From Pantoea sp. Cy-639 (lineage in GTDB: Bacteria > Pseudomonadota > Gammaproteobacteria > Pseudomonadales > Pseudomonadaceae), in NCBI RefSeq assembly GCF_011752525.1, contig NZ_VWXI01000009.1, positions 165,090-229,089 on the forward strand: 64,000 bases of DNA, given 5' to 3'. Position numbers and translations under genes: made by a program. Below the pieces are notes generated by a model. It had not been told where the DNA came from and ran no database searches. It was given only the letters and a program-made list of their open reading frames with translations. Below, piece by piece: positions 1 through 8,453 of the stretch (within the stretch, counting starts at the first letter, position 1; each line of letters starts with the position of its first letter).

Positions 1-2572
1 ACTTGTTCTTGCCTTTACGTGGCGCGCCGGACTTCGACGGCCCCTTGCGATGCTTGGTCTTGCCCGACGCCTTGGCGCCCTTCTCCGGCTTGCTGCCTGC
101 GTGACGCGCCTCGCCCATCAGGGCCTTCTTCATCTCGCGGCTCTTGCGCACCTCGGCATTGCGCTGCACGGCATCCTTGGGGAAGTACGCCTCGGAGGTC
201 TCGCTCTTGCGGCTACGCGGCTTCGGCGAGATCTTCGCCTCGACGGCCGGGGCCGGCTCGGCCACCGGCGCTGCCTTGGCAGCACCAGCAGCAGCGGCTG
301 ACTTGCGGCCGACCGGAGCATTGACGGTCGCAGCCGACATCTCGAAGTCGATCTTGCGCTGCTCGAGGTCGACGCGCATGACCTTGACCTCCACCGTGTC
401 GCCCAGGCGGAAGCTGCGACCGCTGCGCTCGCCGGACAGGCGATGATGCACAGGATCGAAGTGGTAGTAGTCGCCCGGCAGGGCGCTGACGTGCACCAGG
501 CCTTCGACATAGATGTCGGTCAGCTCGATGAACAGGCCGAAACCGGTCACCGCGGTGATCACGCCCGGGAAGGTCTCGCCGACGCGATCGCGCATGTACT
601 CGCACTTGAGCCAGTTGACCACGTCGCGCGTGGCCTCGTCGGCGCGGCGCTCGGTCATCGAGCACTGCTCGCCCATCTGCTCGAGGCCGTTCTCGTCGTA
701 CGGGTAGATACGCGCCTTGGGAATGCTCATGGCACCGGCACGCTTGACGTGCGGAGTGTCGACCTTGGAGCGGATCACGCTGCGGATCGCACGGTGCACC
801 AGCAGGTCCGGGTAGCGGCGGATCGGCGAGGTGAAGTGGGTGTAGGCCTCGTAGTTCAGACCGAAGTGGCCGTTGTTCTCGACGCTGTACACCGCCTGGC
901 TCAGGGAACGCAGCATGACGGTCTGGATCAGGTGGAAGTCCGGGCGCCCGGCGATGCTCGCCAGCAGCTGCTGGTAGTCCTTCGGCGACGGATCCTTGCC
1001 CTTGTGCAGGGTCAGGCCCAGCTCGCCGAGGAAGGCGCGCAGCTTCTCCAGGCGCTCCGGCGGCGGACCGTCGTGAACCCGGTACAGGGCCGGCACATTG
1101 TGCTTCTGCAGGAACTCGGCGGTGGCGACGTTGGCCGCGAGCATGCACTCTTCGATCAGCTTGTGGGCATCGTTACGCACGGTCGGACGAATTTCGTCGA
1201 TCTTGCGGTCATCGCCGAAGATGATCCGGGTTTCCTGGGTCTCGAAATCGATCGCGCCACGGGTGTGACGGGCCGCCACCAGCGCCTTGTACAGCGCATA
1301 GAGGTGCTTGAGGTCCGGCACCACCGCGCTGTACTCCTCGCGCAGGGCCTTGCCTTCACGGGTGCGGGCATGCTCGAGCATGCTGCTGACCTTGTTGTAG
1401 GTCAGGCGCGCGTGGGAGTGGATGACGCCTTCGTAGAACTGGTAGTCGACCATCTGGCCGGCCTTGTTGATGGTCATCTCGCAGACCATGGCCAGGCGAT
1501 CGACGTGCGGGTTCAGCGAGCACAGGCCGTTGGACAGTTCCTCTGGCAGCATCGGGATCACCCGCTCGGGGAAGTACACCGAGTTGCCGCGCTGCTGGGC
1601 CTCGACGTCCAGGGCCGAGCCCAGGCGTACATAGCTGGACACGTCGGCGATCGCCACATAGAGGCGCCAGCCGCCGGAGAACAGGCGCAGCTTGCCCAGT
1701 GGCTCGCAATAGACGGCGTCGTCGAAGTCGCGGGCGTCCTCGCCGTCGATGGTGACGAACGGCAGGTGGCGCAGGTCGATGCGCTTCTCCTTGTCCTTCT
1801 CCTCGACTTCGGAGCGGAACTTGCGCGCTTCCTTGATCACGTCCTTCGGCCAGACATGCGGGATGTCGTAGCTGCGCAGGGCGATGTCGATCTCCATGCC
1901 CGGGGCCATGTAGTTGCCGATCACCTCGACCACGTCACCCTGCGGCTGGAAGCGCGGAGTGGGCCAATGGGTGATCTTGATCGAGACGAACTGGCCGATC
2001 TTGGCGCCGCCGTTGCGACCGGCGGTGACCAGCACTTCCTGCTGGATCTTCGGGTTGTCCGGCGTCACATAGCCGATGCCGCCTTCTTCGAAGTAGCGGC
2101 CGACCACGCTCTCGTGGGCGCGGGAAATGACCTCGACCAGCACGCCTTCACGGCGGCCACGGCGGTCGACCCCGGAAACCCGGGCCAGGCCGCGGTCGCC
2201 GTCGAATACCAGGCGCATCTGCGCCGGGCTGAGGAACAGGTCCTCGCTGCCATCGTCGGGAATCAGGAAGCCGAAGCCGTCGCGGTGGCCGGAGACACGG
2301 CCGCAGATCAGGTCGAGCTTGTCCACCGGGGCATAGGTGCCGCGCCGGGTATAGATAAGCTGACCGTCACGCTCCATGGCACGCAGGCGGCGACGCAGGG
2401 CCTCGATCTGGTCTTCTTCATAAAGACCGAATTCTTCAGCCAGCTGTTCGCGAGCAGCCGGCTCGCCACGGTCGGCAAGGCGCTGCAGGATCAGCTCACG
2501 GCTGGGGATAGGATTCTCGTATTTTTCCGCTTCGCGAGCGGCCTCGGGATCGAGGGATTGCCAATCGGCCAT
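1..2572 (-). CDS. rnr: Ribonuclease R (RNase R/VacB), C-terminal end cut by window edge
   Basis: A 3'-5' processive exoribonuclease that degrades structured RNA in the cytoplasm. Read leftward from the ATG at 2572, the frame stays open to the window edge, giving 857 visible codons. The catalytic RNB motif IDGEDARDFDDAVYCEP begins near residue 275, with the acidic residues that bind magnesium. The visible C-terminus is a Lys/Arg/Ser/Gly-rich tail ending near GAPRKGKNK, as is usual for this family, so at most a few codons are missing. An AAGGTG Shine-Dalgarno-like stretch lies about 10 bases upstream of the start. The gene is divergent from the tRNA-Leu pair. Large plus-strand frames across it are antisense shadows. 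Confidence 0.93.
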   Translation of the reverse strand, partial: MADWQSLDPEAAREAEKYENPIPSRELILQRLADRGEPAAREQLAEEFGLYEEDQIEALRRRLRAMERDGQLIYTRRGTYAPVDKLDLICGRVSGHRDGFGFLIPDDGSEDLFLSPAQMRLVFDGDRGLARVSGVDRRGRREGVLVEVISRAHESVVGRYFEEGGIGYVTPDNPKIQQEVLVTAGRNGGAKIGQFVSIKITHWPTPRFQPQGDVVEVIGNYMAPGMEIDIALRSYDIPHVWPKDVIKEARKFRSEVEEKDKEKRIDLRHLPFVTIDGEDARDFDDAVYCEPLGKLRLFSGGWRLYVAIADVSSYVRLGSALDVEAQQRGNSVYFPERVIPMLPEELSNGLCSLNPHVDRLAMVCEMTINKAGQMVDYQFYEGVIHSHARLTYNKVSSMLEHARTREGKALREEYSAVVPDLKHLYALYKALVAARHTRGAIDFETQETRIIFGDDRKIDEIRPTVRNDAHKLIEECMLAANVATAEFLQKHNVPALYRVHDGPPPERLEKLRAFLGELGLTLHKGKDPSPKDYQQLLASIAGRPDFHLIQTVMLRSLSQAVYSVENNGHFGLNYEAYTHFTSPIRRYPDLLVHRAIRSVIRSKVDTPHVKRAGAMSIPKARIYPYDENGLEQMGEQCSMTERRADEATRDVVNWLKCEYMRDRVGETFPGVITAVTGFGLFIELTDIYVEGLVHVSALPGDYYHFDPVHHRLSGERSGRSFRLGDTVEVKVMRVDLEQRKIDFEMSAATVNAPVGRKSAAAAGAAKAAPVAEPAPAVEAKISPKPRSRKSETSEAYFPKDAVQRNAEVRKSREMKKALMGEARHAGSKPEKGAKASGKTKHRKGPSKSGAPRKGKNK

Positions 2573-2734
2573 CAGAAGGGGTTCACCTTGGTGTATATAG
2601 AGAGGAATTCTGACATAGGCGTATTGAAACCGGAAATCTCAGCCTTGGACAGCCCCGCCACGGTGTCCGGCGAGCGGTAATAGGCCAGCGGAATCAACAA
2701 GTTGAATTTTTTGAAATTTTTTTCGATCGGGGGC

Positions 2735-2763
2735 TTTACAGCCATCAGGAGCGTCCGTATAGT
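2735..2763 (+). promoter_or_regulatory. Sigma-70 promoter for the tRNA-Leu pair
   Basis: TTTACA (2735-2740) and TATAGT (2758-2763) are separated by exactly 17 bases, about 80 bases before the first tRNA. The GC-rich stretch after the -10 (GCGC) resembles the discriminator of stable-RNA promoters. Prediction from pattern only. Confidence 0.6.
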
Positions 2764-2843
2764 GCGCACCACAACGACGGACAACCCCGAAGTTGTAGTA
2801 GAGATGAACGACGCTGTAAAGCATCTTGTAATCTCGAATGTGT

Positions 2844-2930
2844 GCCCAGGTGGCGGAATTGGTAGACGCGCTGGTTTCAGGTATCAGTGGCTTAACGGCC
2901 GTGGAAGTTCGAGTCTTCTCCTGGGCACCA
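2844..2930 (+). tRNA. tRNA-Leu (anticodon CAG), copy 1
   Basis: An 87-base class II tRNA with encoded CCA. The acceptor arms GCCCAGG and CCTGGGC pair, the D-arm reads GGCGGAATTGGTAGACGC, the anticodon loop is TTCAGGT with CAG at positions 34-36, and the long variable arm and GTTCGAGTC T-arm are present. It decodes CUG, the dominant leucine codon of this genome. It is almost identical to the copy 174 bases downstream and is probably cotranscribed with it. Confidence 0.97.
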
Positions 2931-3017
2931 AATTTTTCAAGTAATAGATGACCAAGGATCTGTTACTACTGTGTGAAAGCGAACGATAGTCGCCTTCATC
3001 AGATGATGCAAAGCTTT

Positions 3018-3104
3018 GCCCAGGTGGCGGAATTGGTAGACGCGCTGGTTTCAGGTATCAGTGACTTAACGGTCGTGGAAGTTCGAGTCTTCTCCTGGGC
3101 ACCA
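3018..3104 (+). tRNA. tRNA-Leu (anticodon CAG), copy 2
   Basis: A second 87-base tRNA-Leu(CAG) with encoded CCA. Compared with copy 1, it differs at two positions in the variable arm (G to A at 3064, C to T at 3073). These two positions face each other in the stem, so a G-C pair has become an A-U pair. The acceptor, D, anticodon and T arms are unchanged. Confidence 0.97.
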
Positions 3105-3110
3105 TACAAA

Positions 3111-3137
3111 AACCCACTAGCTTGCTAGTGGGTTTTT
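3111..3137 (+). terminator. Rho-independent terminator after the tRNA-Leu pair
   Basis: AACCCACTAG and CTAGTGGGTT form a perfect 10-bp stem around a 4-base loop, followed by a T run. It starts 7 bases after the CCA of the second tRNA. Confidence 0.9.
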
Positions 3138-3169
3138 TCTTGCCTGCGTTTTTTCAGCCCCCGCCTCCC

Positions 3170-3212
3170 GCAGGAGCGGCCTTGCATCGCGAAAGGCCGG
3201 GGCCGCTCCTGC
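3170..3212. repeat. REP-type palindrome
   Basis: GCAGGAGCGGCC and its partner GGCCGCTCCTGC face each other around a short AT-containing loop. This form is typical of pseudomonad intergenic REP hairpins. It sits between the tRNA terminator and the iron-transport promoter. Confidence 0.7.
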
Positions 3213-3249
3213 AAAGCCCATGAATTTCCCGCCTCACGCCCCATTTGAG

Positions 3250-3263
3250 AAACGATTTCGTTT
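3250..3263. promoter_or_regulatory. Possible Fur box upstream of the iron ABC pair
   Basis: AAACGA-TT-TCGTTT is an inverted repeat 45 bases before the start of the iron-binding protein gene. Extended to TGAGAAACGATTTCGTTTACC region length it agrees with roughly half to two thirds of the 19-21-base Fur consensus. The regulator assignment is an inference from position and the downstream genes. Confidence 0.4.
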
Positions 3264-3307
3264 ACCATTGTTTCCAAATATGTAGCCGTAAGCGAGGAAA
3301 TACCCGC

Positions 3308-4321
3308 ATGACGATCCGCCCGCAAGCGCTGATACGCACCCTGGCCGCTGCCCTGCTGAGCCTGGTGATCGGCGTTCCGACCGCTCTGGCAGACGATCCC
3401 GTCACGTTGACGATGTACAACGGCCAGCACAAGGAAATCGGCGAAGCCATCGCCAAGGCCTACGAGGCCAAGACCGGCATCCATATCAATATCCGCAAGG
3501 GCAGCAGCAACCAGCTGGCCAGCCAGATCATCGAGGAAGGCGCACGCTCGCCGGCCGACATCATCTACACCGAAGAATCCCCGCCACTGAACAACCTGGG
3601 CGAGCTGGGCCTGCTGGCCAAGATCGACGACGCCACGCTGAACATGCTGCCCAAGGAATATGTAGGCGCCAACGGCACCTGGATGGGCGTCACCGCCCGC
3701 ACCCGCGTCGTGGTGTACAACCCGAAGAAGGTCGACGAGAAAGACCTGCCGACCACGGTGATGGACTTCGCCGACCCCGAGTGGGAAGGCCGCGTCGGCT
3801 ATGTGCCCACCAGCGGCGCGTTCCAGGAACAGGCCGTGGCCATCCTCAAGCTGCATGGCCGTGAAGCCACCGAAGAATGGCTGACCGGCCTGAAAGCCTT
3901 CGGCAAGACCTACACCAACAACATGGTCGCCCTGAAGGCCGTGGAGAAAGGCGAAGTCGCCGCGGTGCTGGTGAACAACTACTACTGGTACGCCCTGGAG
4001 CGCGAGCGCGGCAAGCTCGACTCCAAGCTGTACTACCTCGCCGATGGCGACGCCGGCAACCTGGTGACCATCTCCGGCGCCGCCGCAGTCAAGGCCAGCA
4101 AGCATCCGAAAGAGGCCCAGGCCCTGCTCAACTGGATGGCCAGCGAAGAAGGCCAGCGCGTGATCACCCAGACCACCGCTGAATACCCGCTGCACAAGGG
4201 CATGGTTTCCGATCGCGGCCTCAAGCCGTTCGAAGACCTGCGCCCACCGAAGATCTCGCCGGCCGACCTGGGCAACGCCGAGGAAGCCATCGAACTCGAG
4301 CGTGAGGTTGGCCTGCTCTGA
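3308..4321 (+). CDS. hitA: Iron(III) ABC transporter periplasmic substrate-binding protein
   Basis: A FbpA/HitA-type ferric-iron-binding protein of 337 residues. Residues 1-28 form a signal peptide ending PTALA before DDPVTL. The fold signature MYNGQHKE follows, and the tyrosine cluster NNYYWYALERE (Tyr225, Tyr226, Tyr228) matches the iron-ligand region of the family. I chose the ATG at 3308 because it leads directly into the signal peptide; the frame runs further upstream without support. The TGA overlaps the permease ATG by one base, so the two are coupled. It most resembles P. aeruginosa hitA; the ligand is inferred from family motifs. Confidence 0.88.
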   Translation: MTIRPQALIRTLAAALLSLVIGVPTALADDPVTLTMYNGQHKEIGEAIAKAYEAKTGIHINIRKGSSNQLASQIIEEGARSPADIIYTEESPPLNNLGELGLLAKIDDATLNMLPKEYVGANGTWMGVTARTRVVVYNPKKVDEKDLPTTVMDFADPEWEGRVGYVPTSGAFQEQAVAILKLHGREATEEWLTGLKAFGKTYTNNMVALKAVEKGEVAAVLVNNYYWYALERERGKLDSKLYYLADGDAGNLVTISGAAAVKASKHPKEAQALLNWMASEEGQRVITQTTAEYPLHKGMVSDRGLKPFEDLRPPKISPADLGNAEEAIELEREVGLL

Positions 4322-5886
4322 TGACCGCCGCCCTGCCCTCGCCCGCGCTGACGCGCTTCGTACCCAAGCGCAGGCGCCCGTCCATCTGGGTGGTGCTGCC
4401 GGTATTGTTCCTGGTAGCGATGAGCCTGCTGCCCCTGGCCTACGTCGGGCTCAAGGCCTGGGACGCCGGCTGGCACGAGGCCCTGCGTCTGCTCTGGCGT
4501 CCGTTCGTCTGGGGACTGCTGCGCAATACCCTGCTGCTGATGGTCGGCGTTACCGTGCTGTGCCTGGTGGTCGGCGTGGCCCTGGCCTGGCTGCTGGAGC
4601 GCAGCGACCTGCCGGGTCGCCGCCTGTGGGGCGTGGTGCTGTGCCTGCCGTTCGCCGTGCCGTCGTTCGTCAGCAGTTTCACCTGGGTGTCGCTGAGCTC
4701 GGACTTCGAAGGGCTGGGCGGGGCGATCCTGGTCATGGCGCTGTCCAAGTACCCGCTGGTGTTCCTGCCGGTGGCCGCGACCCTGCGCAACCTCGACACC
4801 GCGCTCGAGGAGTCGGCGCGCACCCTGGGCTGTAGCCGCTGGAGCGTGTTCACCAGGATCACCCTGCCCCTGCTGTGGCCGTCGATGCTCGGCGGCGCGC
4901 TGCTGATCGCCCTGCACATGCTGGTGGAGTTCGGCGCCCTGTCGATCCTTGGCCTGCAGACCTTCACCACGGCGATCTACCAGCAATTCGAGCTGGAGTT
5001 CAGCAACGCCAACGCCGCCATGCTCTCGGCAGTGCTGCTGGTGCTGTGCCTGGCGATGCTGTGGCTGGAACTGCGGGTACGCGGCAAGGCCCGTCATGTG
5101 CGCATCGGCCAGGGCGTGGCACGTCGCGCAGCGCCCGTGCGCCTGCGCGCCTGGATGCCGCTGGGGCAACTGTTCTGCCTGGCGCTGGCGGTGCTGGGCA
5201 GCGGAATTCCCCTGGCGATGCTCGGCTACTGGTTGAGTGTCGGCTCATCGGCGGCCTTCCCGGTCGCGGCCATTGGCAAGGCGCTGTTCACCTCGCTGTC
5301 GGTGTCGCTGGGCGGCGCCGGCTTCTGCGTCCTGCTGGCGCTGCCGATCAGCTTCCTGGTGGTGCGCTACAAGGGCCGCCTGGCGATCTGGGCCGAGCGC
5401 CTGCCGTACCTGCTGCATGCCCTGCCTGGCCTGGTGATCGCCCTGACCCTGGTGTTCTTCGCCCTGCACTACGTGCCGGCGCTGTACCAGACCACCGCCT
5501 TGCTGATCCTGGCCTATGCCCTGCTGTTCCTGCCCCTGGCCCAGTCCCCGGTGCGCACGGCGCTGAACAAGGCCTCGCCGACCCTCGAAGAAGCAGCACG
5601 GACCTTGGGGGCCAGCAGCTTCGCAGCGTTCTGCCGGGTCACCCTGCCGATCATCTTCCCGGCGATGGCGGCGGCATTTGCCCTGGTGTTCCTGGATGCG
5701 ATGAAGGAGCTGACCGCGACCTTGCTGCTCAGCCCGACAGGGATGACCACGCTGGCCACCGAAGTGTGGGCACACACCGCCAACGTCGAGTTCGCGGCGG
5801 CGGCGCCCTATGCCGCATTGCTGATCGTGGTGTCAGGGTTGCCGGTGTACCTGCTGACCACCCGGATGTACCTGAACAAGGCGTAA
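4321..5886 (+). CDS. hitB: Iron(III) ABC transporter permease, fused double-domain
   Basis: A 521-residue inner-membrane permease with about twelve predicted helices arranged as two homologous halves. Each half ends in a binding-protein-dependent EAA loop: LEESARTLGCSRW near residue 162 and LEEAARTLGASSF near residue 422. The duplicated layout is that of FbpB/HitB/SfuB. It is coupled to the binding-protein gene by a TGATG overlap. No ABC ATPase gene follows, so the transporter must borrow one encoded elsewhere, as also seen for hitAB in P. aeruginosa. Confidence 0.88.
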   Translation: MTAALPSPALTRFVPKRRRPSIWVVLPVLFLVAMSLLPLAYVGLKAWDAGWHEALRLLWRPFVWGLLRNTLLLMVGVTVLCLVVGVALAWLLERSDLPGRRLWGVVLCLPFAVPSFVSSFTWVSLSSDFEGLGGAILVMALSKYPLVFLPVAATLRNLDTALEESARTLGCSRWSVFTRITLPLLWPSMLGGALLIALHMLVEFGALSILGLQTFTTAIYQQFELEFSNANAAMLSAVLLVLCLAMLWLELRVRGKARHVRIGQGVARRAAPVRLRAWMPLGQLFCLALAVLGSGIPLAMLGYWLSVGSSAAFPVAAIGKALFTSLSVSLGGAGFCVLLALPISFLVVRYKGRLAIWAERLPYLLHALPGLVIALTLVFFALHYVPALYQTTALLILAYALLFLPLAQSPVRTALNKASPTLEEAARTLGASSFAAFCRVTLPIIFPAMAAAFALVFLDAMKELTATLLLSPTGMTTLATEVWAHTANVEFAAAAPYAALLIVVSGLPVYLLTTRMYLNKA

Positions 5887-5905
5887 AGACCTGCGACGGG
5901 AGCCG

Positions 5906-6205
5906 CTAACCCTGCTCCAGCCCCTCGAGCACTGCCTCAGCCAGCGCCAGGCCTTTCTCCAGCGAGTTCTCCGTCGCCGTCAGCAAGCTGCGCAACGGTT
6001 CCCCCGCCTGCTCCAGCGCCGTGGCATTGGTCTCGTAGGCCGCCTTCAACGCCGCCACGGCACACACCAGCGCATCCTCGCTATCGACCCCCGCATGCAC
6101 CGAAAGCATCGGGGCGTGGGCGTGATTGCAGGTGCCGAAATGGGAACTGGCGGTGACGGGACGGGATAGGCGGGACGCGGGGTTGACCAGCGATTCCTGG
6201 CTCAT
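5906..6205 (-). CDS. DUF3077/DUF6124-like small protein
   Basis: A 99-residue protein of unknown function. The C-terminal part, from SVHAGVDSEDALVCAVAAL to the end, is a helical segment resembling the many small DUF3077/DUF6124 proteins of P. putida. The ATG at 6205 overlaps the TGA of a 25-codon upstream frame (ATGA), so it may be read by translational coupling. The frame is open further upstream, but the 6205 start is the natural one. Function unknown; family assignment is by resemblance only. Confidence 0.6.
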   Translation of the reverse strand: MSQESLVNPASRLSRPVTASSHFGTCNHAHAPMLSVHAGVDSEDALVCAVAALKAAYETNATALEQAGEPLRSLLTATENSLEKGLALAEAVLEGLEQG

Positions 6206-6279
6206 GGCTGCACCTCTCGATGAAAGGTGGCGGTATCCATCAATGCGAAGGGTGGATCTGGAACGATCTTCTTGAGCAT
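6202..6279 (-). CDS. 25-residue leader frame (MLKKIVPDPP type)
   Basis: A short frame begins at 6279 behind AAGGAGATGCACC, a strong ribosome site, and reads MLKKIVPDPPFALMDTATF and six more residues. KIVPDPP is the usual N-terminus of DUF3077-type proteins in P. putida, but here it ends at a TGA overlapping the start of the 99-residue protein by four bases. Either a frameshift has split one ancestral protein, or this is a leader peptide coupled to the next gene. Confidence 0.45.
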   Translation of the reverse strand: MLKKIVPDPPFALMDTATFHREVQP

Positions 6280-6281
6280 GG

Positions 6282-6530
6282 TGCATCTCCTTGCTGCTCT
6301 CTCTTTGAAAAGCCCCGCGCCCATACGCCAAGATGGGTGGACGAAGCCGTGCGGGTTGGCGTGCCGGCAGAGAGAACCGGTGAGCCCGAAGGCTCCCACA
6401 CACGGCCCGCCCATAACGGGTGCAGCCATGCAGAACACCGCCGCCAGGTGCGTCAGTGCTCGATCTCTCTGAATACGGGACGCCAATCCCGAACCGCAGA
6501 ATCTACTGCGGTGCGGCACGGTACTCAAGT
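6282..6530 (-). other. Structured leader region upstream of the DUF3077-like pair
   Basis: About 430 bases (6280-6713) lack a convincing gene. Read on the minus strand it holds two adjacent perfect hairpins (6494-6511, stem CCGCAG/CTGCGG; 6476-6491, stem CGGGA/TCCCG) and a GAGCC-TTCG-GGCTC tetraloop hairpin at 6382-6395. This looks like a structured 5' leader or small RNA for the downstream small genes. No known RNA family was recognised. Confidence 0.35.
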
Positions 6531-6713
6531 AACCGGGGTGTGTCAAAATGTTCGCCGACAGCGCCCGCAAACAGTGCACTTTCCCAGGCTGACGCACCGC
6601 TTCGACGCACAATCCGTCCAGCCCCTGGCCTGACCACGTGCCCCCAGCCCGGCACGCGCCTTGCTTCTGCAATGGGCACACGCTTGAACCCTCCCACCCT
6701 GCGAGATCGCCCC

Positions 6714-7229
6714 ATGAGTCACCCACTCCGCGACGCCCTGCCCAACGACCTGCCGGGCATCCTCGACATCTACAACGACGCCGTGCGCAACACCACGGCG
6801 ATCTGGAACGAAACCCCGGTGAACCTGGCCAACCGCCAGGCGTGGTTCGCAGCGCGCCAACAGCAGGGCTATCCGATCCTGGTGGCAGTGGATGAGACCG
6901 GCGTGCTGGGCTACGCCTCGTTCGGCGACTGGCGGCCGTTCGAGGGCTTCCGGCATACCGTCGAGCACTCGGTCTATATCCGCGGCGACCAGCGCGGCAA
7001 GGGCCTGGGACCACTGCTGATGACCGCGCTGATCGAGCGGGCGCGGGACTGCGGCAAGCATGTGATGGTCGCGGCCATCGAGAGCGGCAACGCAGCGTCG
7101 GTACGCCTGCACGAGCGACTGGGGTTCGTGGTGACCGGGCAGATGCCGCAGGTGGGGGTGAAGTTCGGACGCTGGCTGGACCTGACCTTCATGCAACGGG
7201 TGCTGACCCCGGATGCCAAGCCGGTCTGA
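6714..7229 (+). CDS. GNAT acetyltransferase, phosphinothricin/methionine sulfoximine type
   Basis: A 171-residue cytoplasmic GNAT enzyme that transfers acetyl from acetyl-CoA to an amine. The acetyl-CoA loop is visible as QRGKGLG at residues 93-99, preceded by the EHSVYIRGD strand typical of PAT/Bar and of P. aeruginosa PA4866. These enzymes acetylate L-phosphinothricin, methionine sulfoximine or methionine sulfone. WNETPV and WRPFEGFRHTVEHS are characteristic of this subfamily. The ATG at 6714 starts the conserved N-terminus. It is convergent with the SGNH gene to its right. The natural substrate is inferred. Confidence 0.85.
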   Translation: MSHPLRDALPNDLPGILDIYNDAVRNTTAIWNETPVNLANRQAWFAARQQQGYPILVAVDETGVLGYASFGDWRPFEGFRHTVEHSVYIRGDQRGKGLGPLLMTALIERARDCGKHVMVAAIESGNAASVRLHERLGFVVTGQMPQVGVKFGRWLDLTFMQRVLTPDAKPV

Positions 7230-7255
7230 GCACATTTCGCCAGCCAGGCTGGCGC

Positions 7256-8452
7256 CTAGGGGCGCAGGCCCAGCGGCCCCTTGAGGAACTCATACAGCCC
7301 CGTCGCGCTCTTGCGATAGCCATCTGCGGTCAGGTGCACCAGGTCAGGCCGCGCCAGCCCACTGGCCTGCCAGCCGGCGATCGCGCAAGGGCCGCCCATG
7401 AACGCTTGCCAGTCCCAGAACAGCGCCTTGTGCTTCTGCGCCATCTGCTTCTGCAGGCGAATCACCGAGGCCAACGGTTGCGGCTGGCGTGCCGCGCAGC
7501 TGCGGGCCTTGCGTTGCTTGATCGAGTCCGGCGGGCCAACCAGCAGGATCACCGCCTGGGGCAGCGTCTGGCGTAGCCTGGTCAAGGTCGTGTCCAGCTG
7601 GGCCCGGTACAGCGCCAGGTCGAGCGTGTCATCGAACGCTTCGTTGGTGCCGTAGGCCAGGATCACCAGGTCCGGGCGCACCGCCTTGAGACTGTCCAGC
7701 CAGCCAGGCTGCCACTTGTCCACCACCTCGAGGCGGGCACCGTTGATCCCCAGTGTCGAGTAGGTCACCCCGGTATTCTTCTGCCCCTGGACATACCAGC
7801 CCCCGAGCGCGACCCCAGCGCCCCCTTCCACGCTCAACTGCACGGGCAAGCCGAGGTTGGCCAATGCCGGGCTGAAGCGCCATTGACCCGCGCTCGCCGG
7901 CAACATTCGCCGCTGCCCGCCACTGGCCAGCAGGGTGGCGTTGCCACTGGACTGGTAGAGCGCCGAGATCTTGTAGCGCTGGCGGTCTTCGTCGCGCGCC
8001 TGGAGCAGCACGCTGGAGCGGCTGGCCTGGGGCAACGACAGGTAGCCGCCCAGCGGGAAGCGGTCACTGCGCTGGTTGCGCGCCGACACCAGCTCCCACT
8101 GGCGCTTCTCGCTCTTGATGATCACCCGGTCATGACGAATCCCCGGTACCGGCGAGGCGGGCACCAGGCCGATGCCGCCGTCACCGTAGCGCGCCTGCAA
8201 CAGGCGGCGCAGCTCACCACTGAACAGGTCGGCGGCGGTGTGCGAGTCGCCCAGCTGGACGATCGATACCGGCGCACGTCCGGCGTTGCGCAGCTTGCCG
8301 GCCAGCAACGCCAGGTTGCCGTCCTGCCGGGTGGCCGGCGCAGCCACAGGGCGCTTGGCCGGGGGGATCGCCGCGCTGGTGGCGCCGGTGCTACAACCGG
8401 GCATTACGCTGATCAGCAGGGCCAGGCCCAGCAGGTGATGCCATTGGCGCAT
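7256..8452 (-). CDS. SGNH/GDSL hydrolase-like lipoprotein of the MBOAT locus
   Basis: A 398-residue predicted lipoprotein: the N-terminal signal ends SVMPGC with Cys20 as the lipidation site. An SGNH hydrolase fold follows. QLGDSHTAAD carries the nucleophile Ser70, AYGTNEAFD gives the block III Asn, and DLVHLT (Asp370, His373) completes the triad near the C-terminus. It starts one base after the preceding SGNH gene stops and is third in an operon with an MBOAT acyltransferase. By analogy with PatA/PatB and Wss/Alg acetylation systems it may transfer or remove O-acetyl groups on an envelope glycan. Confidence 0.75.
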   Translation of the reverse strand: MRQWHHLLGLALLISVMPGCSTGATSAAIPPAKRPVAAPATRQDGNLALLAGKLRNAGRAPVSIVQLGDSHTAADLFSGELRRLLQARYGDGGIGLVPASPVPGIRHDRVIIKSEKRQWELVSARNQRSDRFPLGGYLSLPQASRSSVLLQARDEDRQRYKISALYQSSGNATLLASGGQRRMLPASAGQWRFSPALANLGLPVQLSVEGGAGVALGGWYVQGQKNTGVTYSTLGINGARLEVVDKWQPGWLDSLKAVRPDLVILAYGTNEAFDDTLDLALYRAQLDTTLTRLRQTLPQAVILLVGPPDSIKQRKARSCAARQPQPLASVIRLQKQMAQKHKALFWDWQAFMGGPCAIAGWQASGLARPDLVHLTADGYRKSATGLYEFLKGPLGLRP

Positions 8453-8453
8453 C

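Noticed and set aside
443..2680. 745-codon open frame on the plus strand
   Set aside because: It is antisense to rnr, whose catalytic motifs are clear; GC-rich genes commonly leave open antisense frames.
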